NCBI RefSeq assembly: GCF_900019265.1
Contig: NZ_CYGX02000007.1
Span: 1-64,000 of the forward strand
Direction: 5' to 3'
Length of the DNA stretch: 64,000 bases
Source: Paraburkholderia ribeironis
GTDB taxonomy: Bacteria; Pseudomonadota; Gammaproteobacteria; Burkholderiales; Burkholderiaceae
Numbering within the stretch: position 1 is the stretch's first letter; every line of letters begins with the position of its first letter. Under the pieces are notes generated by a model that was given only the letters and a program-made list of their open reading frames with translations, ran no database searches and was not told the origin of the DNA. Both the position numbers and the translations under genes were made by a program. Shown in pieces: positions 26,977 to 38,048 of this stretch.

Positions 26977-27918
26977 ATGAGCACCACTACTCTGCCCGCA
27001 CGTCGCGCCCTGGATAGCTTTGCGATTCTCTTGATGATCGGCTTGTGCGCGATCTGGGGACTCCAGCAAGTCGTGATCAAAACCACCAACGCGGCGCTGC
27101 CGCCAGTCTTTCAGGCGGGCTTGCGTTCGGCGATCGCGGCGGTGCTCGTGTGGGGTTGGGCGCGCTCACGCGGCACGCCGCTCTTTCGCAACGACGGCAC
27201 GCTGGGCGCCGGCCTGCTCGCGGGCGTGCTGTTCGCGGCCGAGTTCGTCTGCATCTTTTTTGGCCTGACGCTGACCAGCGCGTCACGGATGGCGGTCTTT
27301 CTGTACACCGCGCCGTGCTTCACGGCGCTCGGCCTGCACTGGTTCGGCGGCGGCGAACGGATGCGGCGGATTCAATGGCTCGGTATCGTGGCGGCGTTCG
27401 TGGGCATCGGGCTGGCGTTTGCGGACGGTTTCCTCCACGGACCGGCGGCGCGCGGCTCGATGCTCGCGGGTGCGGCCGGCGACGCGCTCGGCGTGCTGGC
27501 CGGCATCGCGTGGGCTGCGACCACCGTGGTGGTACGCGGGTCGCGTCTCGCCCATTCGAGCGCCAGCAAGACGCTGTTCTATCAACTGGCGGTGTCCGCA
27601 GTGGTATTGCTGGCGCTTGCACTCGCGCTCGGCCAGGCACGCGTGGAAGCGGTCACGCCGCTCGCGTTGGCGAGCCTCGCGTATCAGGCGGTGGTGGTCG
27701 CGTTCGTCAGCTATCTGCTGTGGTTCTGGTTGCTGAGGCGTTATATCGCGTCGCGCCTGTCGGTGTTCTCGTTTCTCACGCCGCTGTTTGGCGTGACCTT
27801 CGGCGTGCTGCTGCTCGGCGAGTCGTTCAGCCCGCGCTTTCTGGCGGCCGGGGTGCTGGTGCTGACCGGCATCGCGCTAGTCAATGCACCGGCGCAGCGG
27901 CCTTCGCCTCGGGCGTGA
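26977..27918 (+). CDS. EamA-family DMT transporter
   Basis: A 313-residue drug/metabolite exporter with about ten transmembrane helices in two EamA repeats. The first starts at FAILLMIGLCAIWGLQQVVI and the second at DALGVLAGIAWAATTVVVRG, ending in LTPLFGVTFGVLLLGESFSP. The ATG at 26977 (MSTTTLPARRALDSFA) was chosen because the helix begins right after; an upstream in-frame start adds only a weakly supported leader. The substrate is unknown. It is convergent with ksgA, 28 bp away. Confidence 0.9.
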   Translation: MSTTTLPARRALDSFAILLMIGLCAIWGLQQVVIKTTNAALPPVFQAGLRSAIAAVLVWGWARSRGTPLFRNDGTLGAGLLAGVLFAAEFVCIFFGLTLTSASRMAVFLYTAPCFTALGLHWFGGGERMRRIQWLGIVAAFVGIGLAFADGFLHGPAARGSMLAGAAGDALGVLAGIAWAATTVVVRGSRLAHSSASKTLFYQLAVSAVVLLALALALGQARVEAVTPLALASLAYQAVVVAFVSYLLWFWLLRRYIASRLSVFSFLTPLFGVTFGVLLLGESFSPRFLAAGVLVLTGIALVNAPAQRPSPRA

Positions 27919-27946
27919 GCAGTGTGGCGCGGGTGGTAACGAGGGC

Positions 27947-28777
27947 TTACGGTTTCGCCGCCACGATCTGCGCGACGCGCACGTATTCGGCAACCGGCAC
28001 GTCTTCGGCGCGGCGTTGCAGATCGAAGCCAAGCGCGTCGAAATCGACCGAATCGCGATACGCCGCCAACGTGTTGCGCAGCATCTTGCGGCGTTGCGAG
28101 AACGCCGCCGTCACCACTTCGCCGAGCACGCGCTCATCGACGGGTAGCAGTTCATGCCGCTCGTATGGAATCATCCGCACGATTGCCGAATCGACCTTCG
28201 GCGGTGGCTGGAATGCTTCGGGCGGCACGTCGAGCTGCTTGTCGATCACGTAGCGGTATTGCAGCATCACCGACAGCCGGCTGAACGCCTTGGTGCCCGG
28301 CTCAGCGACCATCCGCTCGACCACTTCGTTTTGCAGCATGAAGTGCTGATCGATCACACGATCGGCGAACGACGCCAGATGAAACAGCAGCGGACTCGAA
28401 ATGTTGTACGGCAGATTGCCGACGATGCGCAGCGACGCCTTCTCGCCAGGCGCAGCCAGCGAACCGAAATCGAACGCGAGCGCATCGCCCGCATGCAATT
28501 CGAGCAGGTCGCCGAATTTCGTCTTCAGACGGCCGATCAGATCGCGGTCCAGTTCGACCGCGTGCAACGGCGCTTCCGGCGTCGCAAGCCGTTCGATCAG
28601 CGGCTCGGTGAGCGCGCCGAGCCCCGGGCCGATTTCGACCATGCGCTCGCCGCGCTGCGGCCGGATCACGTCGACGATGGCATCGATCACGCCCATATCG
28701 ACCAGAAAGTTCTGACCGAAACGCTTGCGCGCGAGATGGCCCTGGTGCCGGCCCTGTTGCTGTCTGCTGGTGGACAT
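27947..28777 (-). CDS. ksgA: 16S rRNA dimethyladenosine transferase
   Basis: A 276-residue methyltransferase that dimethylates A1518 and A1519 of 16S rRNA. SAM motif [15 protein letters not shown] (46-60) and catalytic [11 protein letters not shown] (121-131) are intact, and [12 protein letters not shown] is the usual N-terminal motif. The ATG at 28777 opens [14 protein letters not shown]; the open frame extends upstream without similarity. It is the last gene of the lptD-surA-pdxA-ksgA set, separated from pdxA by 115 bp. Confidence 0.96.
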   Translation of the reverse strand: MSTSRQQQGRHQGHLARKRFGQNFLVDMGVIDAIVDVIRPQRGERMVEIGPGLGALTEPLIERLATPEAPLHAVELDRDLIGRLKTKFGDLLELHAGDALAFDFGSLAAPGEKASLRIVGNLPYNISSPLLFHLASFADRVIDQHFMLQNEVVERMVAEPGTKAFSRLSVMLQYRYVIDKQLDVPPEAFQPPPKVDSAIVRMIPYERHELLPVDERVLGEVVTAAFSQRRKMLRNTLAAYRDSVDFDALGFDLQRRAEDVPVAEYVRVAQIVAAKP

Positions 28778-28892
28778 CGAAGAAACGCTAAGAAAGAGGA
28801 CTGCTTGAGAAAAGAAAAGAAACACAGCGGAAACACAGCGGGAACACGCAGCGGCAACACGCGGCCGCAAGCGCGCCGCCCCGCCACCTGAC

Positions 28893-29903
28893 TCAGCCCG
28901 CGCGGCGGTGCTGCGCCATCGACACCGCCGTGTCGATCGCCGCAATCAGGCTGCCCGCGTCGGCACGGCCGGTGCCGGCCAGATCGAGCGCGGTGCCGTG
29001 ATCGACCGAGGTGCGGATGATCGGCAAGCCGAGCGTGACATTGATGCCTTCGCCGAAGGTGGCGTACTTCAGCACAGGCAGGCCCTGGTCGTGGAACATC
29101 GCCAGCACGCAGTCGGCCTGCTCCAGATAACGCGGCTGAAACAGCGTGTCGGCCGGATAGGGACCGCGTGCGTCGATGCCCTGATCGTTCGCGCGCTTCA
29201 ACGCCGGCGTGATGACTTCGATTTCCTCGCGGCCCAGATAACCGTTTTCGCCCGCATGCGGGTTCAGCCCTGTCACGAGGATGCGCGGCGCCGGCAAGCC
29301 GAAGTGATGGCGCAAGTCGTGATCGATGATGCGCAGCGTCTCGACGAGGCCGTCGATCGACAGCGCGGCGGAGACGTCCTTGAGCGGCAGATGCGTGGTC
29401 GCGAGCGCGACGCGCAGCGGGCGTTTGCCGGTGCCGGCCAGCATCATCACCACGCGCGGCGTGTGGGTGCGCTCGGCCAGATATTCGGTGTGGCCGGTGA
29501 ACGGCACGCCGGCATCGTTGATGGTGCTCTTCTGCAGCGGCGCGGTGACGATCGCGTCGAACGTGCCCGCTACCGCGCCGTCGATCGCGCTGTCGAGCAG
29601 ATCGAGCACATAGCGGCCATTGGCGGCGTCCAGCTTGCCCGCCTGCGACGGCGCCCCGAGCGGCCGGTGCTCCACCTGCACGCGCTTGCCGTGCGCGAGC
29701 AGCGCGGCCCAATCGACACCGACCGCGTGCGCGCGCTCGGCAAGCAGACCGGCGTCGCCCAGCACGGTGAACTGTGCGGCGGGCCAGTGCGCCGCCGCTC
29801 CGGCCAGCGCCTGCGCGGTCAGCTCGGGGCCGACGCCGGCGGGCTCGCCGGTCGTGATCGCGATCTGCAACGGCAGGCTGGCAGGCTGGGCGGCGCGCGT
29901 CAT
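28893..29903 (-). CDS. pdxA: 4-hydroxythreonine-4-phosphate dehydrogenase
   Basis: A 336-residue NAD-dependent dehydrogenase of pyridoxal phosphate synthesis. Family motifs are clear: [18 protein letters not shown] at the start, [15 protein letters not shown] with a metal-binding His, [15 protein letters not shown] and [20 protein letters not shown]. The length is normal. It lies 5 bp after surA, so the two are co-transcribed. Confidence 0.96.
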   Translation of the reverse strand: MTRAAQPASLPLQIAITTGEPAGVGPELTAQALAGAAAHWPAAQFTVLGDAGLLAERAHAVGVDWAALLAHGKRVQVEHRPLGAPSQAGKLDAANGRYVLDLLDSAIDGAVAGTFDAIVTAPLQKSTINDAGVPFTGHTEYLAERTHTPRVVMMLAGTGKRPLRVALATTHLPLKDVSAALSIDGLVETLRIIDHDLRHHFGLPAPRILVTGLNPHAGENGYLGREEIEVITPALKRANDQGIDARGPYPADTLFQPRYLEQADCVLAMFHDQGLPVLKYATFGEGINVTLGLPIIRTSVDHGTALDLAGTGRADAGSLIAAIDTAVSMAQHRRAG

Positions 29904-29908
29904 GATGG

Positions 29909-31264
29909 TTATTGCAGGTTCGACAGCGTGGGTTTCACTTCGATGTAAGCGGTGTCGCGCAGTTCGCGCAGCCAGTCGGCGTAAGCCTGTTCCGCCTTGC
30001 GCTGACCGATTGCCTGGCGCGCCAGATCCATCTGCTGCGAAACCGAGCCTTCCGCTTCGCGACGGCCCAGCACCTGAATCAGGTGATAGCCGTATTCGCT
30101 GCGCACCGGGTCGCTGATCTGGCCGTCCTGCAGCGAGTTCATCGCCCGCTCGAACTCCGGCACCGTCTCGCCCGGGCTGATCCAGCCGAGGTCGCCGCCT
30201 TGCGACGACGAACCGTCCTGCGAGTAGGTGTGCGCGAACTTCGCGAAGTCACCGCCCGCGGCAACCTGGCTCTTGATGTCGAGCAGCCTCTGACGCGCTT
30301 GCGGTTCCGACGTGCCGTCGCCGACGCGCAGCAGAATATGGCGCACGTGCGTCTGCACGAGCTTCGGCGCATCCGAGCTGTTGCCCTGACCGACGCGGCG
30401 ATCGACGAGACGCACGATCTCGAAACCGTCGTTGGTGCGGATCAGTTCCGGGCTGACTTCGCCGGGGCGCAGCGTCGCCGCAGCCTTGACGAATTCAGGC
30501 GGCAGCCTGGACGGCGCGACGAAACCCAGGTCGCCGCTGTTCTTCGCCGCGTCCGGCGCCTGCGAGCTGGACTTCGCGAGTTTTTCAAAGTTGGCGCCAC
30601 CTTTGGCTTCGGCCAACAGTGCCTGCGCCTTCTGCTGCGCCGCCTCGATGTCGGTCTGCGACGCGTTCAGCGGCGCCTTCACGAAAATGTGCTGGATATG
30701 CAGGTCGCTCGTCTGGCCGGCGTTCGGGCCACGCTGACTGGCGATGTAGTTCGCGACCTCGGCGTCCGTCACCGTGATCTTGCTGTCCACTTCCTTCTCG
30801 CGCAGACGCGACAGCGTCAACTCGGTGCGCGCGTCGCTCGTGAAGGTGGTCCAGGGCACGCCTTGCGCCTCAATCCGCGCACGGTACATTTCCAACGACA
30901 TGTTGTTCGCCTGCGCGAGACGTTCGAGCGTTTTCTGCACGGTGGCGTCGTCGATGGTGATGCCGTCTTCCTTCGCCTTCTGCAACTGGATGCGCTCCAG
31001 CACCATCTGGTTCAGCACCTGCTGGCGCAGCTGATCCATCGGCGGGACCGGCGCGTTCTGCTGATTCAGCCGGCGCGTGATCAGGCTGATGCGCTCATCG
31101 AGTTCGCGCCGCGTGATGACACCGTTGTTGACCACTGCGGCGATGGTGTCGACGGTCTGGCCGCCACCGCCGCCCAGCGCCTGCGCCTGAACCGGCGCGA
31201 CCGACAGGAAAGACGCCGCAGCGACGAGACCCGCCCCAAGCGTTGCCAAGCTAAGCTTTTTCAT
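29909..31264 (-). CDS. surA: Periplasmic chaperone and peptidyl-prolyl isomerase SurA
   Basis: A 451-residue periplasmic chaperone for outer-membrane proteins. It has a signal peptide ([20 protein letters not shown] ... VQAQA), an N-terminal chaperone domain starting at [20 protein letters not shown] and two parvulin domains. The first begins at [11 protein letters not shown] and the second at [13 protein letters not shown]. The ATG at 31264 gives the signal peptide directly; an upstream in-frame start adds 18 residues before it. The gene lies between lptD and pdxA, as in E. coli. Confidence 0.96.
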   Translation of the reverse strand: MKKLSLATLGAGLVAAASFLSVAPVQAQALGGGGGQTVDTIAAVVNNGVITRRELDERISLITRRLNQQNAPVPPMDQLRQQVLNQMVLERIQLQKAKEDGITIDDATVQKTLERLAQANNMSLEMYRARIEAQGVPWTTFTSDARTELTLSRLREKEVDSKITVTDAEVANYIASQRGPNAGQTSDLHIQHIFVKAPLNASQTDIEAAQQKAQALLAEAKGGANFEKLAKSSSQAPDAAKNSGDLGFVAPSRLPPEFVKAAATLRPGEVSPELIRTNDGFEIVRLVDRRVGQGNSSDAPKLVQTHVRHILLRVGDGTSEPQARQRLLDIKSQVAAGGDFAKFAHTYSQDGSSSQGGDLGWISPGETVPEFERAMNSLQDGQISDPVRSEYGYHLIQVLGRREAEGSVSQQMDLARQAIGQRKAEQAYADWLRELRDTAYIEVKPTLSNLQ

Positions 31265-31340
31265 GATTGCCACAGATACTCCAATGATGTCGGGCACGCC
31301 TGGCCCGTCTTTTCGCATTCCAAGAATGATCGGGCGAACG

Positions 31341-33710
31341 TCATTCGTAATTGGTGAAACGCGATTCCGGTGGCGGCGGTGGCGGCAACGGCGTATAGCC
31401 CGCCACGCTGTTGCGGAACGCAGTCATCAGCCCGTTGTCGACGCTCGACAGCCCCTTGAACGTCAACTGCGCAAGGAACCGCGTGCTCGACTGATTCTGC
31501 CCCGAGGTGTTCACGCCGTTCGCATAGCGCTGGATGCCGGCGCCGAGCGTCCAGCAGTCGGCGTCGTATTGCATGCCGACCAGACCGTCGACGATCCGGT
31601 GCCCGTTCAGGTCGTAATTGAGGCGGCCCACCCCGTACACCCGATGCGTCAGCGGCCATTGCCCGGAAATCACTATCTGGTTGATCGGCTGGTTGTCCAG
31701 CGTGGTGTTCGCCCGCGTGTAGCGATACCCGACGTTGAGCACCTTGCCGGTAGCCGGACTAAACCCGAAGCCGACACTCGTCTTCACGAGCTGGTTGTTG
31801 TCGGCATTATATTGGAACGCCGTTTCCGACGCGAAACCGGCGCCAAGCTTGATCGCCGCACCGGCGATCAGGTCCGAGTGCGTGGCCTGCGTGCTGGTCT
31901 GGCCCGGCTGCAGCGTGACGCGCTGATCCTGGAAGAAGTACTGCTGCGCGATCACGAAGCGCGCTCGTTCGTCGCCCGAGGCCGGGTTGATGAAGCGCGT
32001 GGTGATCGCCGCGGTCAGACGGTTCGCGTCGGCGATCCGGTCGTTACCGACGAAGGTGTTCGGCTGGAAAATCTCCGCCAGACCGAAGTCGGATTCGGCG
32101 GTGTCGAACAACGGCGCGTTGTTCTGGTTGTAATACGGCGTGTACACGTAGTACAGGCGCGGCTCCAGCGTCTGGATGAAATCCGCGCCGAACACCCGCA
32201 CCGAGCGCTCGAATATCAGCCCCGTATCGAAAGTAAACGTCGGAATCGATTCGGTGAAATTCTTCGGCGTGCCGGCCGCGATGTCCTGAGTGCTGAGGTT
32301 GTTCAGGTTGTACGACGCGAAGTGCCATTGCACCTTCGGCGTGACGAAGTAACCCGGCCCGACCACCGAATACGACACGTACGGATTGAACAGCACCCGC
32401 TGACCCTGGGTCATGTCCGCGGTGGTGATGCGGAAATTCGTGTAGTCGGCTTCGGCGCCGAAGTCGAAGCCGCCGACGTTGTACTTCGCGTACTTCACAT
32501 TCAACTGCGGCTCACGCCCATATGGCGCGACCGAGGGCTCCAAAGTCTGCCAGTGCTGTTCACGCGCAAGCACCGACCACGGACCGTTGTTGTAGGTCAA
32601 CCCTGCTTCCTGCTGATACAGGAGCTGGGTACCGTTCATGAACTGGTTGACCGACGACGACAGGTCTTGCGGATACGTGTTATCCGAAACCTTGTTGTAG
32701 TAGATGTACCCGCCGAACCCGTTGCCGAAGTTCTGGTTGTGCTGGATGTACAGCGCGTAGCGGTTGGTCTTGGTCAGACGGTCGTCCGGCAGGAACTCAC
32801 CGGTGATCGAGCCGGAGTAAGTGGGCGACAGATAGCGGAACGTGCTCTGCAGCTGCACACCGCGCTTGGAGATCAGCCGCGGCGTGAGCGTCAGATCGCG
32901 ATTCGGCGCGATGTTGAAGTAATACGGCACCGACAGTTCGACGCCGTTCGTCGAACTCAGCGAGAAGGTAGGCGGCAACAGCCCGCTGCGCCGGTCGCCC
33001 GACAGCGGAAACGACAGCCACGGCGACGCGAACACCGGCACGCCCTGGAAGAACAGCACGCTGTTGTACGCGACGCCTTCGTCCGCGCCGGTATCGAAGT
33101 CGAACTCGCTGCCCTTGATGTACCAGGCCGGGTTGTCCGTGCACGCGCACGCCGTGTAGGTGCCCCTCGTGAACACCGAACGTTCGTAGTCGAGCACGTC
33201 GACGCGCTCCGCGCTGCCCGAGCCGCCCGTCAGGTTGAAGTGGTACTTCGGCGCGGTCATGAAGCCTTCGGTCGAATCCACGCGCATATGCGCTTCCGGA
33301 CCGATGAACGTATTGCCGCTGTTGATCACGTGGACCTGGCCGTACGCGTCGGCCATGTCCGTGTCCTGATCGTAATGCAGCGCGTCTGCCTTGATCACAG
33401 CCGTATTGCGGCGCACCTCGGCCGAGCCCTTGGCCGCCAGATCCTGGTCGATGGTGCCGCTGGCGCTGTCGCCGAGCACGAAGGTGGCCGGCCTCTGACC
33501 CGTACGCAGCGGATGATCCTCGAGCTGCGGCGCGAGCTGCATGCCCCAGGGCGCGTCGATGGGTTGCGGCTGCGCGGCTTCCCCCACCAACTGGGCGTGC
33601 GCAAGCGCGGGCATCAGGCCCGGAGCGGCGATCAACGCCGCGGCGAGCCGCCTTTTGCGCGGTACGACGGCACAAGAGGGAGTCGGAAGGGAAGGCTTTC
33701 TAGGCGGCAT
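31341..33710 (-). CDS. lptD: LPS-assembly protein LptD
   Basis: A 789-residue outer-membrane translocon that inserts LPS in the outer leaflet. A signal peptide ends near ALAHA (residue 39). A periplasmic jellyroll of the OstA type follows ([36 protein letters not shown]), then a large beta-barrel. The only cysteines after the signal are Cys188 and Cys190 (TACACTDNP) and Cys719 (DADCWTLG), fewer than E. coli's four. The C-terminus carries a run of eight prolines. It is divergent from amgK and upstream of surA. Confidence 0.95.
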   Translation of the reverse strand: MPPRKPSLPTPSCAVVPRKRRLAAALIAAPGLMPALAHAQLVGEAAQPQPIDAPWGMQLAPQLEDHPLRTGQRPATFVLGDSASGTIDQDLAAKGSAEVRRNTAVIKADALHYDQDTDMADAYGQVHVINSGNTFIGPEAHMRVDSTEGFMTAPKYHFNLTGGSGSAERVDVLDYERSVFTRGTYTACACTDNPAWYIKGSEFDFDTGADEGVAYNSVLFFQGVPVFASPWLSFPLSGDRRSGLLPPTFSLSSTNGVELSVPYYFNIAPNRDLTLTPRLISKRGVQLQSTFRYLSPTYSGSITGEFLPDDRLTKTNRYALYIQHNQNFGNGFGGYIYYNKVSDNTYPQDLSSSVNQFMNGTQLLYQQEAGLTYNNGPWSVLAREQHWQTLEPSVAPYGREPQLNVKYAKYNVGGFDFGAEADYTNFRITTADMTQGQRVLFNPYVSYSVVGPGYFVTPKVQWHFASYNLNNLSTQDIAAGTPKNFTESIPTFTFDTGLIFERSVRVFGADFIQTLEPRLYYVYTPYYNQNNAPLFDTAESDFGLAEIFQPNTFVGNDRIADANRLTAAITTRFINPASGDERARFVIAQQYFFQDQRVTLQPGQTSTQATHSDLIAGAAIKLGAGFASETAFQYNADNNQLVKTSVGFGFSPATGKVLNVGYRYTRANTTLDNQPINQIVISGQWPLTHRVYGVGRLNYDLNGHRIVDGLVGMQYDADCWTLGAGIQRYANGVNTSGQNQSSTRFLAQLTFKGLSSVDNGLMTAFRNSVAGYTPLPPPPPPESRFTNYE

Positions 33711-33932
33711 GTATCGATTGGCGAATCGGCCCGTCGGTCAGCTTCTGCAGTCACGGTCCACCGCCTGCGCACCCCGACCGTGACTGTCGGCTGCACATCA
33801 CGATTTACAATCTGTCGAACGATGCGGCGGGCGGTAAAGCGCAACACGCGTAAGCTGGCGCGAGTCGCGTCAAAAAAGTCGTGGGGTATTATATGGCAAG
33901 ACGTTGCCCCTCTGAATTTGCCGCCGGTTTTC

Positions 33933-35024
33933 ATGACGCTGCCCTCTTCCCAAGACATCACCCAAGACTCCACCGACAGCCGCCTCGAACTGCTCAAAGC
34001 CTGGCTGCAAGGCCACGCGGCGCACTATGCGCTCGAGCTCGACACGCTTGTTCCCGCTTCGTCCGACGCCAGTTTCCGGCGCTATTTCCGCCTCGCCGGT
34101 AAGGCGCCGGAAGGCGAAAGCACCGGCACGCTGATCGCAGTCGATGCCCCGCCGCCCGAAAAGTGCCGCGAATTCGTGCAAATCGCGCAGTTGCTCGCCG
34201 CCGCCGGCGTGCATGTGCCGCGCGTGCTGGAGGTCGATTTCGACGCCGGGCTGATGCTGGTCACCGATCTGGGCACCGAGTCGTACCTCGGCGCACTGAC
34301 CGGCGCGCAGAACGGCAACGACCCGCGCCGCGCACGCACGCTGATGCGCGACGCGCTCGATGCGCTGATCCGCTGGCAGTCGAGCTCGCGCGAAAACGTG
34401 CTGCCGCCATTCGACGAAGCGTTCCTGCGCCGCGAGCTGGAGCTGATGCCGGAGTGGTTCATCGGCCGGCACCTCGCCCGCGAGGTCGACGAGAAGACGC
34501 GCGGGGTGCTCGATCGCACCTTCGCGCTGCTGATCGCGAGCGCACGCGCGCAACCGCAAGTGTTCATGCTGCGCGATTTCATGCCGCGCAACCTGATGAT
34601 CACCGCCGCACCCAACCCGCTCAACCCCGGCGTGCTGGACTTCCAGGACGCGGTCTACGGCCCGATCACGTACGATGTCGCTTCGCTGCTGCGCGACGCG
34701 TTCATCGGCTGGGACGAGGAGTTCGAGCTGGATTGCTTCGCGTACTACTGGGAGCGGGCGAAAAAGACGGGCCTGCCGGTCGATGCGGATTTCGGCGAGT
34801 TCTATCGCCAGCTCGAATGGATGGGACTACAGCGGCACATCAAGGTGCTCGGCCTGTTCTGCCGGATCAACTACCGCGACGGCAAGGCGCATTACATGAA
34901 GGATCTGCCGCGTTTCATCGGCTATGCGCGCAAGGTCGGCGAACGCTACGCGCCGCTGCGTCCGTTCGCGAAACTGCTCGACGATCTCGAAGGCCGCGCG
35001 AATGAAGTCGGCTACACCTTCTGA
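33933..35024 (+). CDS. amgK: N-acetylmuramate/N-acetylglucosamine 1-kinase AmgK
   Basis: A 363-residue aminoglycoside-phosphotransferase-fold kinase that phosphorylates recovered MurNAc at the anomeric carbon. Asp215 and Asn220 in MLRDFMPRNLMI are the catalytic loop residues, and Asp236 in GVLDFQDAVYGP binds metal. It is followed 3 bp later by the partner uridylyltransferase gene and is divergent from lptD, as in Pseudomonas putida. The ATG at 33933 starts MTLPSSQDITQD; the very long open frame upstream is antisense to lptD and is not coding. Confidence 0.9.
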   Translation: MTLPSSQDITQDSTDSRLELLKAWLQGHAAHYALELDTLVPASSDASFRRYFRLAGKAPEGESTGTLIAVDAPPPEKCREFVQIAQLLAAAGVHVPRVLEVDFDAGLMLVTDLGTESYLGALTGAQNGNDPRRARTLMRDALDALIRWQSSSRENVLPPFDEAFLRRELELMPEWFIGRHLAREVDEKTRGVLDRTFALLIASARAQPQVFMLRDFMPRNLMITAAPNPLNPGVLDFQDAVYGPITYDVASLLRDAFIGWDEEFELDCFAYYWERAKKTGLPVDADFGEFYRQLEWMGLQRHIKVLGLFCRINYRDGKAHYMKDLPRFIGYARKVGERYAPLRPFAKLLDDLEGRANEVGYTF

Positions 35025-35027
35025 CCG

Positions 35028-35741
35028 ATGACGATGCCTTTGAAGAAAGCGATGATTTTCGCCGCGGGCCGCGGCGAACGCATGCGTCCGTTGACCGACG
35101 CGTGCCCCAAGCCGCTGCTCGAAGTGGGCGGCAAACCATTGATCGTCTGGCAGATCGAGCGGCTTGCCGGGGCCGGCTTCCAGACCATCGTGATCAACCA
35201 TGCTTGGCTCGGCGAGCAGATCGAGGCCACGCTCGGCGACGGTTCACGCTGGCAGGTTCAATTGCGCTACTCGCCGGAGCGTGAGGCACTGGAGACCGCG
35301 GGCGGCATCGTGCAAGCATTGCCGCTGCTGGAGGACGACGGCGCAAGCGAAGTGTTCGTGGCGGTCGCCGGCGACGTCTATGCCGATTTCGACTACGCCG
35401 CATTGCATGCGCGTGCCGACGCACTGAAGGCGCGGCCCGAGCCGGGCATGCATCTGGTGATGGTGCCGAACCCGGCGTTCCATCCGCGCGGCGACTTCGG
35501 TCTGGTCGATGGCGTGCTGTCGCTCGACGCGCAGCCGCGCTTCACGTTCGGCAGCATCGGACTCTACGACTCGCGCATGTTCCGCGATGTGCCGCGCGGC
35601 ACCCGGCGCGCGCTCACGCCTTACTACAGCGAGACGATTGCGCGCGCTCGCGCGAGCGGCGAGCTGTATGAGGGCCTGTGGGAGAACGTCGGGACGTCGG
35701 CGCAATTGCAGGCGCTGGATCAGCGATTGAGCGCGCGCTGA
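35028..35741 (+). CDS. murU: N-acetylmuramate alpha-1-phosphate uridylyltransferase MurU
   Basis: A 237-residue sugar nucleotidyltransferase that turns MurNAc-1-P into UDP-MurNAc. The signature FAAGRGERMRPLTDACPKPL binds the nucleotide. VAVAGDVYADFDY supplies a metal-binding Asp, and LYEGLWENVGTSAQLQALDQ ends the domain. Co-transcribed with amgK, it completes the cell-wall recycling shortcut that bypasses MurA, the fosfomycin target. An in-frame ATG two codons downstream is an alternative start. Confidence 0.9.
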   Translation: MTMPLKKAMIFAAGRGERMRPLTDACPKPLLEVGGKPLIVWQIERLAGAGFQTIVINHAWLGEQIEATLGDGSRWQVQLRYSPEREALETAGGIVQALPLLEDDGASEVFVAVAGDVYADFDYAALHARADALKARPEPGMHLVMVPNPAFHPRGDFGLVDGVLSLDAQPRFTFGSIGLYDSRMFRDVPRGTRRALTPYYSETIARARASGELYEGLWENVGTSAQLQALDQRLSAR

Positions 35742-35867
35742 GAGCAAAGCGCGGCGGCAACACCATGCATGCGGCCGCGTCTGGCATTCGCTGACAGGGC
35801 CGCCATAGCACGCGCTCCACGCAACCGGCCTCGCCTCCAGCGAGCGAACGACCGGCACGCGGCCCGC

Positions 35868-37754
35868 TCACCGGCCGCCGTCCCCCGCGCCCACCGTGTC
35901 CACCGGCTCCGGTTGCGCCGCCGCGCGCTGCTGCAACGCCCACATCTGCGCGAACAGGCCGTTCGCGCGCAGCAAGTCCGCGTGCGTGCCGCGCTCGACG
36001 ATGCGCCCCTTGTCCATCACGATGATCTGCTGCGCGTGCACCACCGTCGACAGCCGGTGCGCGATGATCAACGTGGTGCGCTCGCGGGCGATCTGATCGA
36101 GCTCGTGCTGAATCGCGCGCTCGGAACGCGAATCGAGCGCGGAAGTCGCTTCGTCGAACAGCAGGATCGGCGGGTTCTTCAGGATGGTCCGCGCAATCGC
36201 CACGCGTTGCTTTTCACCGCCGGACAATTTCAGGCCACGCTCGCCGACCGACGTCTCATAGCCCTTCGGCAGCCCTTCGATGAACTCGTGGATATGCGCG
36301 GCGCGCGCCGCCGCGATCACTTCTTCACGCGTCGCCGACGGCTGGCCGTACGCGATGTTGTAGTAGATCGAATCGTTGAACAGCACCGTATCCTGCGGCA
36401 CGATGCCGATCGACGCGCGCAACGAAGCCTGCGTGACATCGCGAATATCCTGACCGTCGATGACGATCGCGCCGCCCGTCGCGCGGTCCAGATCGTAGAA
36501 GCGGAACATCAGCCGCGCGAGCGTCGATTTGCCCGAGCCGCTATGGCCGACCACCGCTGTCGTGGTGCCCGCCGCGATCGTGAAGCTCACGTCGTGCAGG
36601 ATCTGACGCGCCGGTTCATACGCGAAGTTCACGCGCTCGAAGCGCACCTGCGCACCGCTCACTTCCAGCGCCGGCGCATCAGGGAGGTCAGGCACTTCCT
36701 GGGTCGCGCCGAGCAGCGTGAACATGCGGTCCATGTCGGTGAGACTCTGCTTCAGCTCGCGATACACGACGCCAAGGAAATTCAGTGGAATATACAGCTG
36801 CAACATGAACGTGTTGATCAGCACCAGGTCGCCGAGCGTGAGGCGTCCGGCCATCACGCCCTGCGTCGCGCGCCACAGAATGAACACCAGTCCCGTGCCG
36901 ATGATCGCCTGCTGGCCGAAGTTCAGCGCCGACAGCGAACGCTGCGACTTGATCGCCGCCGTGCGATAGCGCTTGAGGTTTTCGTCGTAGCGGCTCGCTT
37001 CCCATCCTTCGTTGCCGAAGTACTTGACGGTCTCGTAGTTGAGCAGCGAATCGATCGCGCGTGAATTCGCCTTCGAATCGAGCTCGTTCATCGTGCGGCG
37101 AAAATGCGTGCGCCACTCGGTGACCTTCACGGTGAAGACGATATACACCGCGAGCGCGATGAACGTGACGATCGCGTAATACGCCTCGTATTTGACGACG
37201 AAAAAGCCGAGCACGAGGCCGACTTCGACCAGCGTCGGCAGGATGCTGTACAGCGAATAGGAGATCAGTTGCGTGATGCCGCGCGTGCCGCGTTCGATGT
37301 CGCGCGACATGCCGCCCGTTTGCCGTTCGAGATGAAAGCGCAACGACAGCGAGTGCAAATGGCGAAACACCTTCAGCGCCAGTTGCCGCACCGCGTTCTC
37401 GGTCACTTTCGAAAACAGGATCTCGCGCAGTTCGGTGAAGAGCGACGTGGACAGCCGCACCACCGCATACGCGACCACCAGCAGGCCCATCCCGCCCAGC
37501 AGCACGATGCCGGGCGCGTCGTGCGCGCGGCCGAGCGCGGTCAGATGCTGCACCGACGCGAGGCCGTCGACGATACGTTTCATCACGATCGGCACACCGA
37601 GATTGGCAATCTTGGCGCCGATCAGGCAAGCCAGCGCGAATCCGACCCGCCACTTATAGGTGGCGAGGTACGGCAGCAGCGACAGGATCGTTTGCCAGTC
37701 GTTGCGAGGCTGGGTGGAAATCGGCGAGGGTTCGGACGAAGGCGAGCGGCGCAT
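35868..37754 (-). CDS. ABC transporter, fused permease-ATPase (Atm1/HMT1-like)
   Basis: A 628-residue half-transporter. An N-terminal six-helix ABC membrane domain (starting YKWRVGFALACLIGAKIANL) is followed by a C-terminal ATPase with Walker A GHSGSGKST, signature LSGGEKQRVAIARTILKNPP and Walker B LLFDEATSALD. NYETVKYFGNEGWEASRYDE is characteristic of the Atm1/HMT1 group, which exports glutathione-linked or metal-related substrates. The ATG at 37754 was chosen because the preceding open frame has no similarity and would overlap the divergent promoter region. The C-terminus is an Ala/Pro/Glu tail. The substrate is inferred only from family. Confidence 0.9.
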   Translation of the reverse strand: MRRSPSSEPSPISTQPRNDWQTILSLLPYLATYKWRVGFALACLIGAKIANLGVPIVMKRIVDGLASVQHLTALGRAHDAPGIVLLGGMGLLVVAYAVVRLSTSLFTELREILFSKVTENAVRQLALKVFRHLHSLSLRFHLERQTGGMSRDIERGTRGITQLISYSLYSILPTLVEVGLVLGFFVVKYEAYYAIVTFIALAVYIVFTVKVTEWRTHFRRTMNELDSKANSRAIDSLLNYETVKYFGNEGWEASRYDENLKRYRTAAIKSQRSLSALNFGQQAIIGTGLVFILWRATQGVMAGRLTLGDLVLINTFMLQLYIPLNFLGVVYRELKQSLTDMDRMFTLLGATQEVPDLPDAPALEVSGAQVRFERVNFAYEPARQILHDVSFTIAAGTTTAVVGHSGSGKSTLARLMFRFYDLDRATGGAIVIDGQDIRDVTQASLRASIGIVPQDTVLFNDSIYYNIAYGQPSATREEVIAAARAAHIHEFIEGLPKGYETSVGERGLKLSGGEKQRVAIARTILKNPPILLFDEATSALDSRSERAIQHELDQIARERTTLIIAHRLSTVVHAQQIIVMDKGRIVERGTHADLLRANGLFAQMWALQQRAAAQPEPVDTVGAGDGGR

Positions 37755-38048
37755 GGGAATCGGCTGGGGAGAGTGTGGAATGCCGGAGTTCGCAGCGGCG
37801 CGCCGACCATCCCATGCCGACCCGGCACACGGCTGATGATCGGGCGACCCGGCTGGGCGCTTTCCCGTACAATTCCTGATCTTTCTATTGTCGCAGAAGC
37901 CGGCTGGCGCCGCTTTCCATGGGCTGTCCCGGCGGTTGGTTGCAGGCGGGTCGTGAGGCCGGCTCGTACCGCTGACCGGTACGTCGTCGTGAATTGCGCG
38001 CCTGCTGGTCGAAGCGACCGAGCCAATCCGTTTCTCGAGGGTGCCCCG

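Noticed and set aside
31263-33932. A very long plus-strand open frame antisense to lptD, joined to amgK
   Set aside because: Its translation is Arg/His/Val-rich shadow sequence with no domain, while the minus strand encodes a complete LptD. Only the part from 33933 is a gene.
35769-37064. Plus-strand 431-codon frame opposite the ABC transporter
   Set aside because: Antisense shadow of conserved ATPase motifs; no independent support.
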